This document shows positions 1 to 8,064 of a stretch of DNA of 41,138 bases, piece after piece. Within the stretch, counting starts at the first letter, position 1, and every line of letters starts with the position of its first letter. Both the position numbers and the translations under genes were made by a program. The notes beneath the pieces are model-generated. The model searched no databases. It was given only the letters and a program-made list of their open reading frames with translations, and was not told where the DNA came from. Origin of the DNA: an uncultured Collinsella sp. (GTDB lineage: Bacteria > Actinomycetota > Coriobacteriia > Coriobacteriales > Coriobacteriaceae); the NCBI GenBank assembly GCA_900554325.1, contig USHA01000008.1, forward strand, positions 1 through 41,138, in the 5' to 3' direction.

Positions 1-94
1 ACTTAATGTGCTCTCCGTGCGAGCAGGACTGTCTGAGCAGGCGACTTCGCATGCCGCCGGGCAGCCGGGGCCGACGTGGGGTTCAAAGGTTTTC

Positions 95-127
95 AAAAAA
101 GCGGTCGACGCGCAGTGCGCCGACCGC
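95..127 (-). terminator. Intrinsic terminator of the gyrBA unit
   Basis: Read on the minus strand, a GC-rich hairpin with outer arms GCGGTCG/CGACCGC and an inner GCGC-AGT-GCGC is followed by six T residues (the A run at 95-100). It lies about 40 bp after the gyrA stop codon, so it should end the gyrB-gyrA transcript. The remaining 94 bases at the window edge hold nothing I can support. Confidence 0.75.
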
Positions 128-167
128 CGATATATGGGGTCTGATATTTTCTGCCAGCCAGGGCCTT

Positions 168-2909
168 TTACTCGTCGAGGAGATCTTCTGGCATGTCGTT
201 GCCGTCGCCAAGGTCGACTGGGGCCTCTTCGGCGTCGGCTGCGGCCTCGGCACCTTCGCCTTCGGGCTTCTCTTTGGCGGCCGTCATGCGGGCTACGGCG
301 CAGATGCGGTCGTTGTCGTCGACGGTCATCATCTTGACGCCCTGGGTGGCGCGACCGGTTTGGCTGATCTCGTCGGTCTTGACGCGAATGACCGTCGCGC
401 CCTCCGTCACGATGAATAGCTCATGCTGCGGGCCCACCGTCTTCATGGCTGCGAGGTTACCCTTGCGCTCGGTCATCTGGATGGTGTAGACACCCTGACC
501 GCCGCGGTTCTGCTCCGGGTAATCCGAGACCGGCGTGCGCTTGCCGTAGCCGCGCTCGGTAATGACGAACAGGTCGCCGTTACCGTTGGTAATCTCCATA
601 CCAAGAACGCTCACGCCTTCCTTCATGCTAATGCCACGGACGCCGCTGGTATCGCGACCGGTGGCGCGCACCTGGTCCTCGGGGAACATAATCGCCTTGC
701 CCGCGGTGGTTGCCATGATGATCTTGTCACCCTCGCGCACGCGACGTACAGTGAGCAGCGCGTCGTCGTCCCTCAGGTTGATGGCGATTAGGCCGTCGCG
801 GCGGCTGCGGTCGTAGGCGCTCATCACGGTCTTCTTGACCATGCCGCTCTTGGTGGCAAACATCAGGTACTCGTCGGCGGGGAACTCGCGGCAGCTGATG
901 ACGCTCGCGATCTTCTCGCCCTCCTCGAAAGGCAGCAGGTTGACGATCGCGGTGCCGCGCGCCTGGCGCGTGCCAACCGGCAGCTCGTGTACCTTCAGGC
1001 GATAGACCTTGCCCTTGCTCGAGAAGAACAGCACGTACTCGTGCGTGGATGCGATAAACATCTCGTCGATAACGTCGTCCTCTTTAAGGTTGACGCCCGA
1101 CACGCCCTTGCCGCCACGCTTTTGGGCGCGATAGGCGGCCACCGGGATGCGCTTGACGTAGCCGGTGTGGGTGATGGTCACGACCATGTCCTCGTCGGCA
1201 ATCAGATCTTCGACGTCCAGGTCCTTCTCGACATGGCTGATCTCGGTGCGGCGCTTGTCGCCGAACTTCTTGGAAATCTCGCGCATCTCTTCCTTGATGA
1301 CGCCCAGGATTTTCTCCTCGTGCGCCAACAGGTCCTCGTAGTAGGCGATGGCGCGGCGCAAGCCGTCCAGCTCTTCCTGAATCTTGTCACGCTCCAGGCC
1401 GGTCAGGCGGCGCAGCTTCATCTCGAGGATGGCCGTGGTCTGCTCGGGCGTAAAGCCAAAGCGCTCGATCAGGCGGCTGCTGGCCTCGGAGTCGGTCTGC
1501 GAGGAACGGATGATGCTGATGACCTCGTCGATATGGTCAAGGGCCATCAGGTAGCCCTCGAGGATATGCGCGCGGGCCTGGGCCTTCTTAAGGTCGAAGC
1601 GGGTGCGTCGGGTGACGACGTCGACCTGGTGGTCGATGTAGTGCTGCAGCATCTCGCGCAGGCTCAGGCATTTGGGAACGCCGTTGACGAGCGCCAGGTT
1701 GTTGGCGCCGAAGGTCGTCTGCAGCGAGGTGTACTTGTACAGGTTGTTGAGCACGACCTGCGGGATGACGCCCTTCTTGAGTTCGATGACCAGACGGATA
1801 CCCTTCTGGTTGGACTCATCGCGCATATCAGAGATGCCCTCGATGCGCTTGTCGTTGACGAGCTGGGCGATCTTCTCCTGCAGGGTGCCCTTGTTGACCA
1901 TGTAGGGAATCTCGGTAAAGACCAGGCGGCTGCGGCCGGTCTTGGTGGACTCCACATGTGCCTTGGCACGCACGGTAATGGAGCCGCGGCCGGTCTCGTA
2001 GCTCTGCTTAATGCCGGCGCTGCCCATGATGATGGCACCGGTGGGGAAGTCCGGACCGGGCATGATCTGCATGAGCTCGTCGACGGTGGCGTCGGGGTTG
2101 TCGATAAGGTAGCACGTGGCTTCGATCGCCTCGGTGAGGTTGTGCGGGGCGATGTTGGTGGCCATGCCGACGGCGATGCCCTGGCTGCCGTTGACCAGCA
2201 GGTTGGGGAAACGCGCGGGCAGCGCCTGGGGCTCGGCGAGCGACTCGTCGTAGTTGGGCTGCCAGTCGACGGTGTCCTTCTGCAAGTCGCGCAGGAGCTC
2301 CATGGCGGGCTTTGCCAGACGGCTCTCGGTGTAACGCATGGCGGCGGCGCCGTCGCCGTCGATGTTGCCGAAGTTGCCGTGACCGTCAATGAGCGGCGTG
2401 CGCATGGAGAACCACTGTGCCAGGCGGACCATGGCCTCGTAGACCGCGAAGTCACCGTGCGGATGGTACTTACCGATAACTTCGCCGACCGTCCAGGCCG
2501 ACTTCTTGTGCGGACGGTTGGGGTAGATGCCGCTCTCGTTCATTGCGTACAGGATGCGACGGTGCACCGGCTTTAAGCCATCGCGCACGTCCGGCAGGGC
2601 GCGCGCCGTGATGACCGACATCGAGTACTCGATGAACGACTGCTTCATCTCGCGGCCGAACTCTGAAATCTGGAGCTGGCCGCCGTTTATATCCTCGCCG
2701 GCCGAGGCACCACGATCGACTTCGCCAAAGCTCTCCTCGAGCTCACCGTCGTCATCCTCTTCCTCATCATCATCGGCATCGGGGTTATAGGCATCCGGAT
2801 CGCCGTCCTCGCCCTGCTCGGCGCGGGCGAGCAGGCGCTTCAGATCGTCGGGCATGCCGGCGTCGCTGGCCTCGTCCATACCCTCGTTATTGTTGATATC
2901 GTCTGCCAC
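168..2909 (-). CDS. gyrA: DNA gyrase subunit A
   Basis: Breakage-reunion subunit of gyrase (A2B2), which introduces negative supercoils ahead of forks. The 913-residue product has the topoisomerase IV/gyrase core from about residue 81, the catalytic tyrosine Y193 in RYTES, and a C-terminal beta-pinwheel region with a GyrA box QKRGGKG at 596-602, which marks it as GyrA rather than ParC. A strong AGGAGG lies just upstream of the ATG and overlaps the gyrB stop region, so it is translated with gyrB (11-bp gap). Two oddities: about 75 extra, very acidic residues at the N-terminus (runs of D and E at 45-60) and an acidic C-terminal tail, and Phe154 at the position of E. coli Ser83 in the quinolone-determining loop (HGDFAVYE). 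Glu158 at the Asp87 position is normal for Gram-positives. Confidence 0.98.
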   Translation of the reverse strand: MADDINNNEGMDEASDAGMPDDLKRLLARAEQGEDGDPDAYNPDADDDEEEDDDGELEESFGEVDRGASAGEDINGGQLQISEFGREMKQSFIEYSMSVITARALPDVRDGLKPVHRRILYAMNESGIYPNRPHKKSAWTVGEVIGKYHPHGDFAVYEAMVRLAQWFSMRTPLIDGHGNFGNIDGDGAAAMRYTESRLAKPAMELLRDLQKDTVDWQPNYDESLAEPQALPARFPNLLVNGSQGIAVGMATNIAPHNLTEAIEATCYLIDNPDATVDELMQIMPGPDFPTGAIIMGSAGIKQSYETGRGSITVRAKAHVESTKTGRSRLVFTEIPYMVNKGTLQEKIAQLVNDKRIEGISDMRDESNQKGIRLVIELKKGVIPQVVLNNLYKYTSLQTTFGANNLALVNGVPKCLSLREMLQHYIDHQVDVVTRRTRFDLKKAQARAHILEGYLMALDHIDEVISIIRSSQTDSEASSRLIERFGFTPEQTTAILEMKLRRLTGLERDKIQEELDGLRRAIAYYEDLLAHEEKILGVIKEEMREISKKFGDKRRTEISHVEKDLDVEDLIADEDMVVTITHTGYVKRIPVAAYRAQKRGGKGVSGVNLKEDDVIDEMFIASTHEYVLFFSSKGKVYRLKVHELPVGTRQARGTAIVNLLPFEEGEKIASVISCREFPADEYLMFATKSGMVKKTVMSAYDRSRRDGLIAINLRDDDALLTVRRVREGDKIIMATTAGKAIMFPEDQVRATGRDTSGVRGISMKEGVSVLGMEITNGNGDLFVITERGYGKRTPVSDYPEQNRGGQGVYTIQMTERKGNLAAMKTVGPQHELFIVTEGATVIRVKTDEISQTGRATQGVKMMTVDDNDRICAVARMTAAKEKPEGEGAEAAADAEEAPVDLGDGNDMPEDLLDE

Positions 2910-2920
2910 GTTACCTCCTC

Positions 2921-4951
2921 TTAAGCATCAAGGAATCGTGCATCATGCGCGTGTTTTTCAATGTACTCGCGGCGATAGCCGACCTCGGAACCCATCAGTT
3001 CGCGCACGGCGCGGTCCGCCACCACGGCGTCCTCGATCGACACGCGCTGCAGAATGCGGGTCTTGGGGTCCATCGTCGTCGAGGCAAGCTGCTTGGGGTC
3101 CATCTCGCCCAGGCCCTTGTAGCGCTGGACGGTGTAGCCCTTGCGCTTCTTGGTGATCTTGCCATCCTTGGCCTTGCCGTCCTCGTCGTTATCGTCGGGG
3201 TTCAGGCCCAGACTCTGGATGGTGTCGCGCAGGATCTCGTCTTCGGGCTGGCGGCCGTTGGGATACACGTAGTGGATCTTGTTGCGCACCTTAATGCCAA
3301 AGATGGGCGGGCAGGCAACATAGACGTAGCCGGCATCGATCAGCGGACGCATGTACTTGTAGAAGAACGTCAGCAGCAGGATGCGGATATGCGCACCGTC
3401 GACGTCTGCATCGGTCATGATGATGATCTTGTGGTAGCGCGCCTTGGTGATATCGAAGTCGCCGCCGTCGCCGGCACTCGTCGTGACGCCGCAGCCGATC
3501 GCGGTAATCAGCGACTGAATGGTGTCACTCGAGAACGCGCGATGGTCACCAACGCGTTCGACGTTCAAAATCTTGCCGCGCAGGGGCAGAATCGCCTGGA
3601 TGTCTCGGCGACGGCCGTCCTTGGCCGAACCGCCTGCCGAGTCGCCCTCTACGATGAAGAGCTCGGTCAGCTCGGCATCGCGCACCGAGCAGTCGGCGAG
3701 CTTACCGGGCAGGGACGCCGTCTCGAGCAGGCTCTTGCGACGGGTCGCTTCGCGCGCTTTGCGGGCGGCATTGCGCGCCTTGCAGGCCTGTTGCGCCTTC
3801 TTGACGATCTCGCGAGCGGGCTTGGGATGCTCCTCCAAGTAATCGGCGAGGCCGTCGGTCACGATCTTGAGTGTGAGCGCGCGCATATAGGAGCTGCCGA
3901 GCTTGGCCTTGGTCTGGCCCTCAAACTGCGGATCGGGCAGCTTGACCGAGATAACGGCCGAAAGGCCCTCGCGCACATCGTCGCCGGTCAGGTTGGCGTC
4001 TTTTTCCTTGAGCAGGTTCTGCTTGCGCGCGTAATCGTTGATCACGCGGGTGAGCGCGGTGCGGAAGCCCTCAAGGTGCATGCCGCCCTCGGGGGTGTAG
4101 ATGTCGTTGGCAAACGACATGACGTTCTCGCCGTAACCGCTATTCCACTGCAGAGAAACCTCGACCTCGCCCATCTTGGTCACAGGCGCGTCCGGGTCCG
4201 ATTTGCCCTCGATGTAGATGGGCTCCTTAAAGGCCTCGGGGACGTCCTTGCCCTCGTTGAGGAACTTGACGAAGTCGATGATGCCGCCCTCGTAGCAAAA
4301 CTCCTCCACGTGGGGAGTCGCCTCGCGCTCGTCGGTCAGCACGATTTTGAGGTTCTTATTGAGGAACGCCGTCTCCTGCAGACGGTTGTGCAGCGTATCG
4401 AAATCGTAGATGCAGGTCTCGAAGATCTCGTCGTCGGGCCAGAAGGTGACGGTGGTGCCCGTCGAATCCGAGGTGCCCACGACCTCCATCTTCTTGACGG
4501 TCTTGCCGCGCGAGAACTCCATCTCGTAGGTGTTGCCGTCGCGACGAACCTGAACGACCACGCGTTTGGACAGTGCGTTGACGACGGAGATGCCAACGCC
4601 GTGCAGGCCGCCCGAGACCTTATAGGCCGAGTTATCGAACTTACCGCCGGCGTGCAAGATCGTCATGACAACCTCGAGCGTCGGAATCTTTTTAACGGGA
4701 TGCTCGTCGACGGGGATGCCGCGCCCGTTGTCGACGACCGTGATGGAGTTGTCGGCGTGGACCGTCACCTGGATCTCGGTGCAGAAACCGGCCATGGCCT
4801 CGTCGACGGAGTTGTCAACGATCTCCCACACCAGGTGATGCAGACCGCTGGCGCTCGTCGAGCCGATATACATGCCCGGGCGCTTACGAACGGCCTCGAG
4901 ACCTTCGAGAATCTTAATCTCGCCGCCATCGTAATCGTTTTCGTTTGCCAC
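2921..4951 (-). CDS. gyrB: DNA gyrase subunit B
   Basis: ATPase and TOPRIM subunit of gyrase. The N-terminal GHKL domain begins a few residues in (ILEGLEAVRKRPGMYIGS). The TOPRIM domain has EGDSAGG and the metal-binding DADVDG, and the C-terminal tail has QRYKGLGEMDP. PLRGKILNVE is GyrB-like. About 676 residues, without the large insert of E. coli GyrB. I chose the GTG at 4951 because AAGGAGG ends 4 bases before it. An in-frame TTG 18 bases further upstream (4969) lies before that ribosome-binding site and would leave it inside the gene. The gene is separated from the upstream recF unit by a terminator, so it probably has its own promoter (TATACA at about 4978-4983 on the minus strand could be the -10, with no good -35). 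Confidence 0.97.
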   Translation of the reverse strand: MANENDYDGGEIKILEGLEAVRKRPGMYIGSTSASGLHHLVWEIVDNSVDEAMAGFCTEIQVTVHADNSITVVDNGRGIPVDEHPVKKIPTLEVVMTILHAGGKFDNSAYKVSGGLHGVGISVVNALSKRVVVQVRRDGNTYEMEFSRGKTVKKMEVVGTSDSTGTTVTFWPDDEIFETCIYDFDTLHNRLQETAFLNKNLKIVLTDEREATPHVEEFCYEGGIIDFVKFLNEGKDVPEAFKEPIYIEGKSDPDAPVTKMGEVEVSLQWNSGYGENVMSFANDIYTPEGGMHLEGFRTALTRVINDYARKQNLLKEKDANLTGDDVREGLSAVISVKLPDPQFEGQTKAKLGSSYMRALTLKIVTDGLADYLEEHPKPAREIVKKAQQACKARNAARKAREATRRKSLLETASLPGKLADCSVRDAELTELFIVEGDSAGGSAKDGRRRDIQAILPLRGKILNVERVGDHRAFSSDTIQSLITAIGCGVTTSAGDGGDFDITKARYHKIIIMTDADVDGAHIRILLLTFFYKYMRPLIDAGYVYVACPPIFGIKVRNKIHYVYPNGRQPEDEILRDTIQSLGLNPDDNDEDGKAKDGKITKKRKGYTVQRYKGLGEMDPKQLASTTMDPKTRILQRVSIEDAVVADRAVRELMGSEVGYRREYIEKHAHDARFLDA

Positions 4952-5000
4952 ACGTCCTCCTTCAGTCAAGAAAATGTGTATAGCCTTACTAGTTTATCGT

Positions 5001-5030
5001 AAAAAAATACCCTCGGGAACGAGGGTATTT
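5001..5030 (-). terminator. Intrinsic terminator of the dnaN-recF-DUF721 unit
   Basis: On the minus strand the sequence forms AAATACCCTCG-TTCC-CGAGGGTATTT followed by T residues (A run 5001-5006 on the plus strand). It lies between the DUF721 stop at 5057 and gyrB, and separates replication genes from the gyrase operon. Confidence 0.85.
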
Positions 5031-5056
5031 GGCTCTACAAGGCCACCAGATGCGAT

Positions 5057-5620
5057 TTAAGGCTCTTTTTTGCTTTGCACGCCCTTGGCCCACTCGGCGC
5101 TGGCTCTCATGGCGTTCTCGAGGGCCTCGCGCAGTTTTTGATCCTCGATGGGCGCCACTTGGCACTCAATCTCGGTGCGCTCGGCCTCACTGAGGTCGGC
5201 GTGCGGAGCCGGCGGGCGCTCGGTCGTCGCCGGGCGCAGGCGCTGCTTGGCGGCGGGCGGCGTGTGACCGGGCGCGGTGGTTTTGAACACCAGGCCGTCC
5301 ACATGTGCACCGGCGCGCTCCATACGTGCGCGGATGATCTCGCGCAACAGCGTCATTTCCTGCGTCCACGAGGGCGAGTCGAGGTACACCAGCAGCTCAT
5401 TGGACTCGGGCAGGTAGCGCAGGCCCGTCACATGGCGCCCCTCGCGCGTGCCCGAGCACACCGCATTCCAGGCGCGATAGACCGCACGAGATTCCTCTGC
5501 AGCCTCCATCTGCGCGCGGCGCTCAGGCGTCGCGGCCGCCAGGATGCGCTGACGCTCTGCGTTCAAAAATCCACTGAAGGCGACCGTTTCACTCTCGCGC
5601 TCGGAATTAGCACGTCTCAC
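5057..5620 (-). CDS. DUF721 (DciA-like) protein
   Basis: A 187-residue protein located immediately after recF, where Actinobacteria typically carry a DUF721 gene. DUF721/DciA proteins are known in other bacteria as the ancestral loader or partner of the DnaB replicative helicase. The conserved-looking part is about residues 45-115 (YRAWNAVCSG..., LRYLPESNELLVYLDSPSWTQEMTLLREII), which matches the usual pattern of a core that ends in strand-helix segments. The C-terminal 70 residues are Pro/Glu/Arg-rich and probably disordered. Translation starts at a GTG inside the last codons of recF (14-bp overlap), so the two are translationally coupled. Assignment rests on position and the core pattern, without a search. 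Confidence 0.75.
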   Translation of the reverse strand: MRRANSERESETVAFSGFLNAERQRILAAATPERRAQMEAAEESRAVYRAWNAVCSGTREGRHVTGLRYLPESNELLVYLDSPSWTQEMTLLREIIRARMERAGAHVDGLVFKTTAPGHTPPAAKQRLRPATTERPPAPHADLSEAERTEIECQVAPIEDQKLREALENAMRASAEWAKGVQSKKEP

Positions 5621-6713
5621 CCATGCTCACCACCTTGGCTCGATCAAGCAGGTCATCGGTAAAATACCCCAGGTTGGTCGTGGTTATGACCGTCTGGATA
5701 TCATCGCCGATCAACCGCAGAAAAGCACCGCGGCGCTCGCCGTCGAGCTCGCTCATCACGTCGTCCAGAAGCAGCAGCGGAGCGGTGCCCAGGACATCGC
5801 GAGCCACGGCCACCTCCGCCACCTTCCAGGCCAAAACCAACGTTCGCTGCTGACCTTGGCTGGCAAATGAACGGGCGGAGCGGCCCGCCACGGCAAATTC
5901 AATCTCGTCGCGATGCGGTCCCACCAACGTCACGCCGCGGCGAATTTCCTCGTCGGCGCGCTCATCAAGGGCAGCCAGCATGCGCTCGTACGCCCAGCCC
6001 TTCAGCTCTTCGCGATCCTCGACCTGGGGCAAATCCCCCAGCGTGGACGTATAGGTCACGCTGGCAGCCTCGCCGGACGCCACTTGACCGTAGGCAGTGT
6101 GCACATGGCCCGCCAGCCGGTCGAGTAGGGCCAACCGGTGCACGAGCAGGGCCGAGCCCGCGCGGGCAATCGAATCGTTCCACGCGCCGAGCATCTCGCG
6201 GCAGCACCAGGTCTCCTTAAGCAGGGCGTTACGCTGGGTCACGCAGCGCCCATAGGTGCTCGCAAGATCGGCATAGCGTGCGCTCAGTTGCATGCCAAAG
6301 TCATCGAGGGCGGCGCGGCGCACACTGGCGCCTCTCTTAACCATGTCCAGATGGTCGGGGCAAAACAGCACACTCGGCAGAGCCCCGCGCACACCGGCGG
6401 CAGAGCACCTCTTGCCGTTGCGGCTAAACGAGCGCTTACCGTCCTCCACGCTCAATCCCATATCAAGCACGCGGCCGTCGCCCTCGAGCCTCAGCTCAAC
6501 CTTGCACGAGCCCACGCCGTCATGGACGAGCTCGGCGGCGGTCGGATGCCTAAACGAGGCGCCGCTCGTCAGCAGCTGCAGCGCCTCTATGAGATTGGTC
6601 TTTCCTGCCGCGTTGGGTCCCGCAAGTATCGTCACGCCCTCGTCCAGGGCAAGGCGATAGCTATCGAAGCTGCGGTAGTGCGCGACGGAAAGATCGCGGG
6701 CGAACATGGTCAT
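5607..6713 (-). CDS. recF: DNA replication and repair protein RecF
   Basis: SMC-like ABC ATPase that acts with RecO/RecR in loading RecA at single-strand gaps. The 368-residue product has Walker A GPNAAGKT at 32-39, an ABC signature region SQGQQRTL, and Walker B LLLDDVMSELD near the C-terminus, with the usual family length. It follows dnaN by 9 bp with no clear ribosome-binding site. A second ATG two codons inside (MFARDL) is an equally good start. It overlaps the DUF721 gene at its 3' end. The order dnaA-dnaN-recF is the ancestral origin arrangement. Confidence 0.97.
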   Translation of the reverse strand: MTMFARDLSVAHYRSFDSYRLALDEGVTILAGPNAAGKTNLIEALQLLTSGASFRHPTAAELVHDGVGSCKVELRLEGDGRVLDMGLSVEDGKRSFSRNGKRCSAAGVRGALPSVLFCPDHLDMVKRGASVRRAALDDFGMQLSARYADLASTYGRCVTQRNALLKETWCCREMLGAWNDSIARAGSALLVHRLALLDRLAGHVHTAYGQVASGEAASVTYTSTLGDLPQVEDREELKGWAYERMLAALDERADEEIRRGVTLVGPHRDEIEFAVAGRSARSFASQGQQRTLVLAWKVAEVAVARDVLGTAPLLLLDDVMSELDGERRGAFLRLIGDDIQTVITTTNLGYFTDDLLDRAKVVSMGETC

Positions 6714-6722
6714 GGCGCAGCG

Positions 6723-7826
6723 CTAGATGCGGACCGGCATGACCAGGTACAGGTAGTTGATCTTGTCGTAGGACTTGAAGATACCCGCCTGCGAGTAGCT
6801 CTTGAGCTCCAGCGTGATCTCCTTCTCCTTGGACAGGGCGTTGAGGCAGCCGAAGATGTAGTGGTAGTTGAAGGCGATGGTACCCGACTCGCCCTCGGCC
6901 TCGACATCGATCGTCTCCTGCGCAAGGTCCTGGTCATTGGAAATGGAGGACAGGCCCATCTGCCCGTTCTCGACATCGATCTCGAACTTGACGGCGGGGT
7001 TGGCGCTCGCGATAACGGCCACGCGCTTGAGGGCGGCGTTAAAAGCGGCGACATCGATCTTGACGCTCGTCACGCACGAATCGGGGATGAGCTGCTTGTA
7101 GTTGGGATACATGCCCTCGATGCGGCGCGACACGTAGGTGGTGTTGCCGGCCTCGAAGACGACCTGGGTGTCGGTAGCCCCGATCATGATGGTCGTCTGG
7201 CTGGCCATGATGTTCAGCGCGTCGTTAAAGGCGTCAGCCGGAACGTTGAGCTCAAAGGAGCCCTCGAGGGTCGAGGTCTCGACCTGCGTATCGCACACGG
7301 CCAAGCGGAAGGAATCGGTCGCCACCAGGCGCACGGTATTGTTCTCGACCTTCATGTGCACGCCGCCCAGGATGGGGCGGGCCTTGTCGGTCGAGGTGAC
7401 GCGCCACACGCGGCCGACCATCTCGGACAAGATATCGGTCGGCAGTTCCACGGCGCTCTCGATGGCATAGGCCGGAAACTCGGGGAAGTCATTGGCATCG
7501 AGCGTGTTCAGCCTAAAAGAGCTCTTCTCGCAACTGATCAGCACTTGGCGCTCGGACAGCTCAAAGGTGACCGGGGCATCGGGGAGGGTCTTGGTGATAT
7601 TGGAGAGCATCTTACAGGGGATAACCATCTCGCCCTCTTCTTCGACATGCGCCGCGATGCGATGACGGATCGAGATGGTGTAGTTAGAGGTCTGGAATTC
7701 CAAGATGCCGTCTTGGGCCTTGACGAGCACGCCCGACAGGATGGGAAGGGTGGATGCCGAAGCGACACCCTTCATAACGACGCCGATGGCTTGTGTAAGC
7801 GAGCTCTGGCTGACGGTGAACTTCAT
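6723..7826 (-). CDS. dnaN: DNA polymerase III beta sliding clamp
   Basis: Ring-shaped processivity clamp for DNA polymerase III. At 367 residues it has the standard three-domain length. Recognisable segments are STLPILSGVLV near the N-terminus, FPEFP near residue 130, and the C-terminal YLVMPVRI that forms part of the peptide-binding pocket. A GAAAGG ribosome-binding site precedes the ATG. It is the first gene of a unit with recF and the DUF721 gene, and lies just after the dnaA-dnaN intergenic region with DnaA boxes. The 90 bp upstream are strongly AT-rich, so promoter and unwinding element may overlap. Confidence 0.97.
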   Translation of the reverse strand: MKFTVSQSSLTQAIGVVMKGVASASTLPILSGVLVKAQDGILEFQTSNYTISIRHRIAAHVEEEGEMVIPCKMLSNITKTLPDAPVTFELSERQVLISCEKSSFRLNTLDANDFPEFPAYAIESAVELPTDILSEMVGRVWRVTSTDKARPILGGVHMKVENNTVRLVATDSFRLAVCDTQVETSTLEGSFELNVPADAFNDALNIMASQTTIMIGATDTQVVFEAGNTTYVSRRIEGMYPNYKQLIPDSCVTSVKIDVAAFNAALKRVAVIASANPAVKFEIDVENGQMGLSSISNDQDLAQETIDVEAEGESGTIAFNYHYIFGCLNALSKEKEITLELKSYSQAGIFKSYDKINYLYLVMPVRI

Positions 7827-7834
7827 CTTTTAAT

Positions 7835-7880
7835 ACCTTTCTATAGATATAAATATCTTAATAATAGTAATAGCACTGAC
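7835..7880. other. AT-rich stretch, candidate DNA unwinding element
   Basis: Between dnaN and the DnaA-box cluster, a run of almost pure A/T including the palindrome AGATAT-AA-ATATCT (7845-7858) and the trinucleotide-like AATAATAGTAATAG. AT-rich DNA beside DnaA boxes downstream of dnaA is where the unwinding element lies in bipartite origins such as that of Bacillus subtilis. The assignment here is inference from position and composition. Confidence 0.45.
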
Positions 7881-7958
7881 GAAACTGTTGATTACTCACA
7901 AAGACGCAGGTCAGACCCAGAAAGAGAATCGACAGCAACCTGTGTGCAACAGGGGTGG

Positions 7959-8049
7959 TTTTCCACGTTCAAAACCTGCGCAAAACTTTTCATCACCGCG
8001 GATTGGGTTTTAGACACCTTATGCCCGTGGTTTCGACAAGTTTTCAACA
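7959..8049. promoter_or_regulatory. DnaA-box cluster between dnaA and dnaN
   Basis: Nonamers resembling the DnaA box lie at 7959 (TTTTCCACG), 7987 (TTTTCATCA) and 8041 (TTTTCAACA), all in plus orientation. TTTCGACAAG directly precedes the last one. The same TTTCGACAA-N-TTTTCAA arrangement recurs at 11221-11237 upstream of the dnaA unit, so it is a repeated functional motif, not chance. Together with the AT-rich stretch at 7835-7880 this is a likely part of oriC. Confidence 0.6.
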
Positions 8050-8064
8050 GGTGTCTCTATTTCC

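Noticed and set aside
987..2576. Long plus-strand open frame opposite gyrA
   Set aside because: It is the mirror of a GC-biased coding gene, shows no ribosome-binding site or family motif, and gyrA on the other strand is certain.
2945..5002. Long plus-strand open frame opposite gyrB
   Set aside because: Same reason: it follows the codon pattern of gyrB in reverse and gives a Val/Leu/Asp-rich product without motifs.
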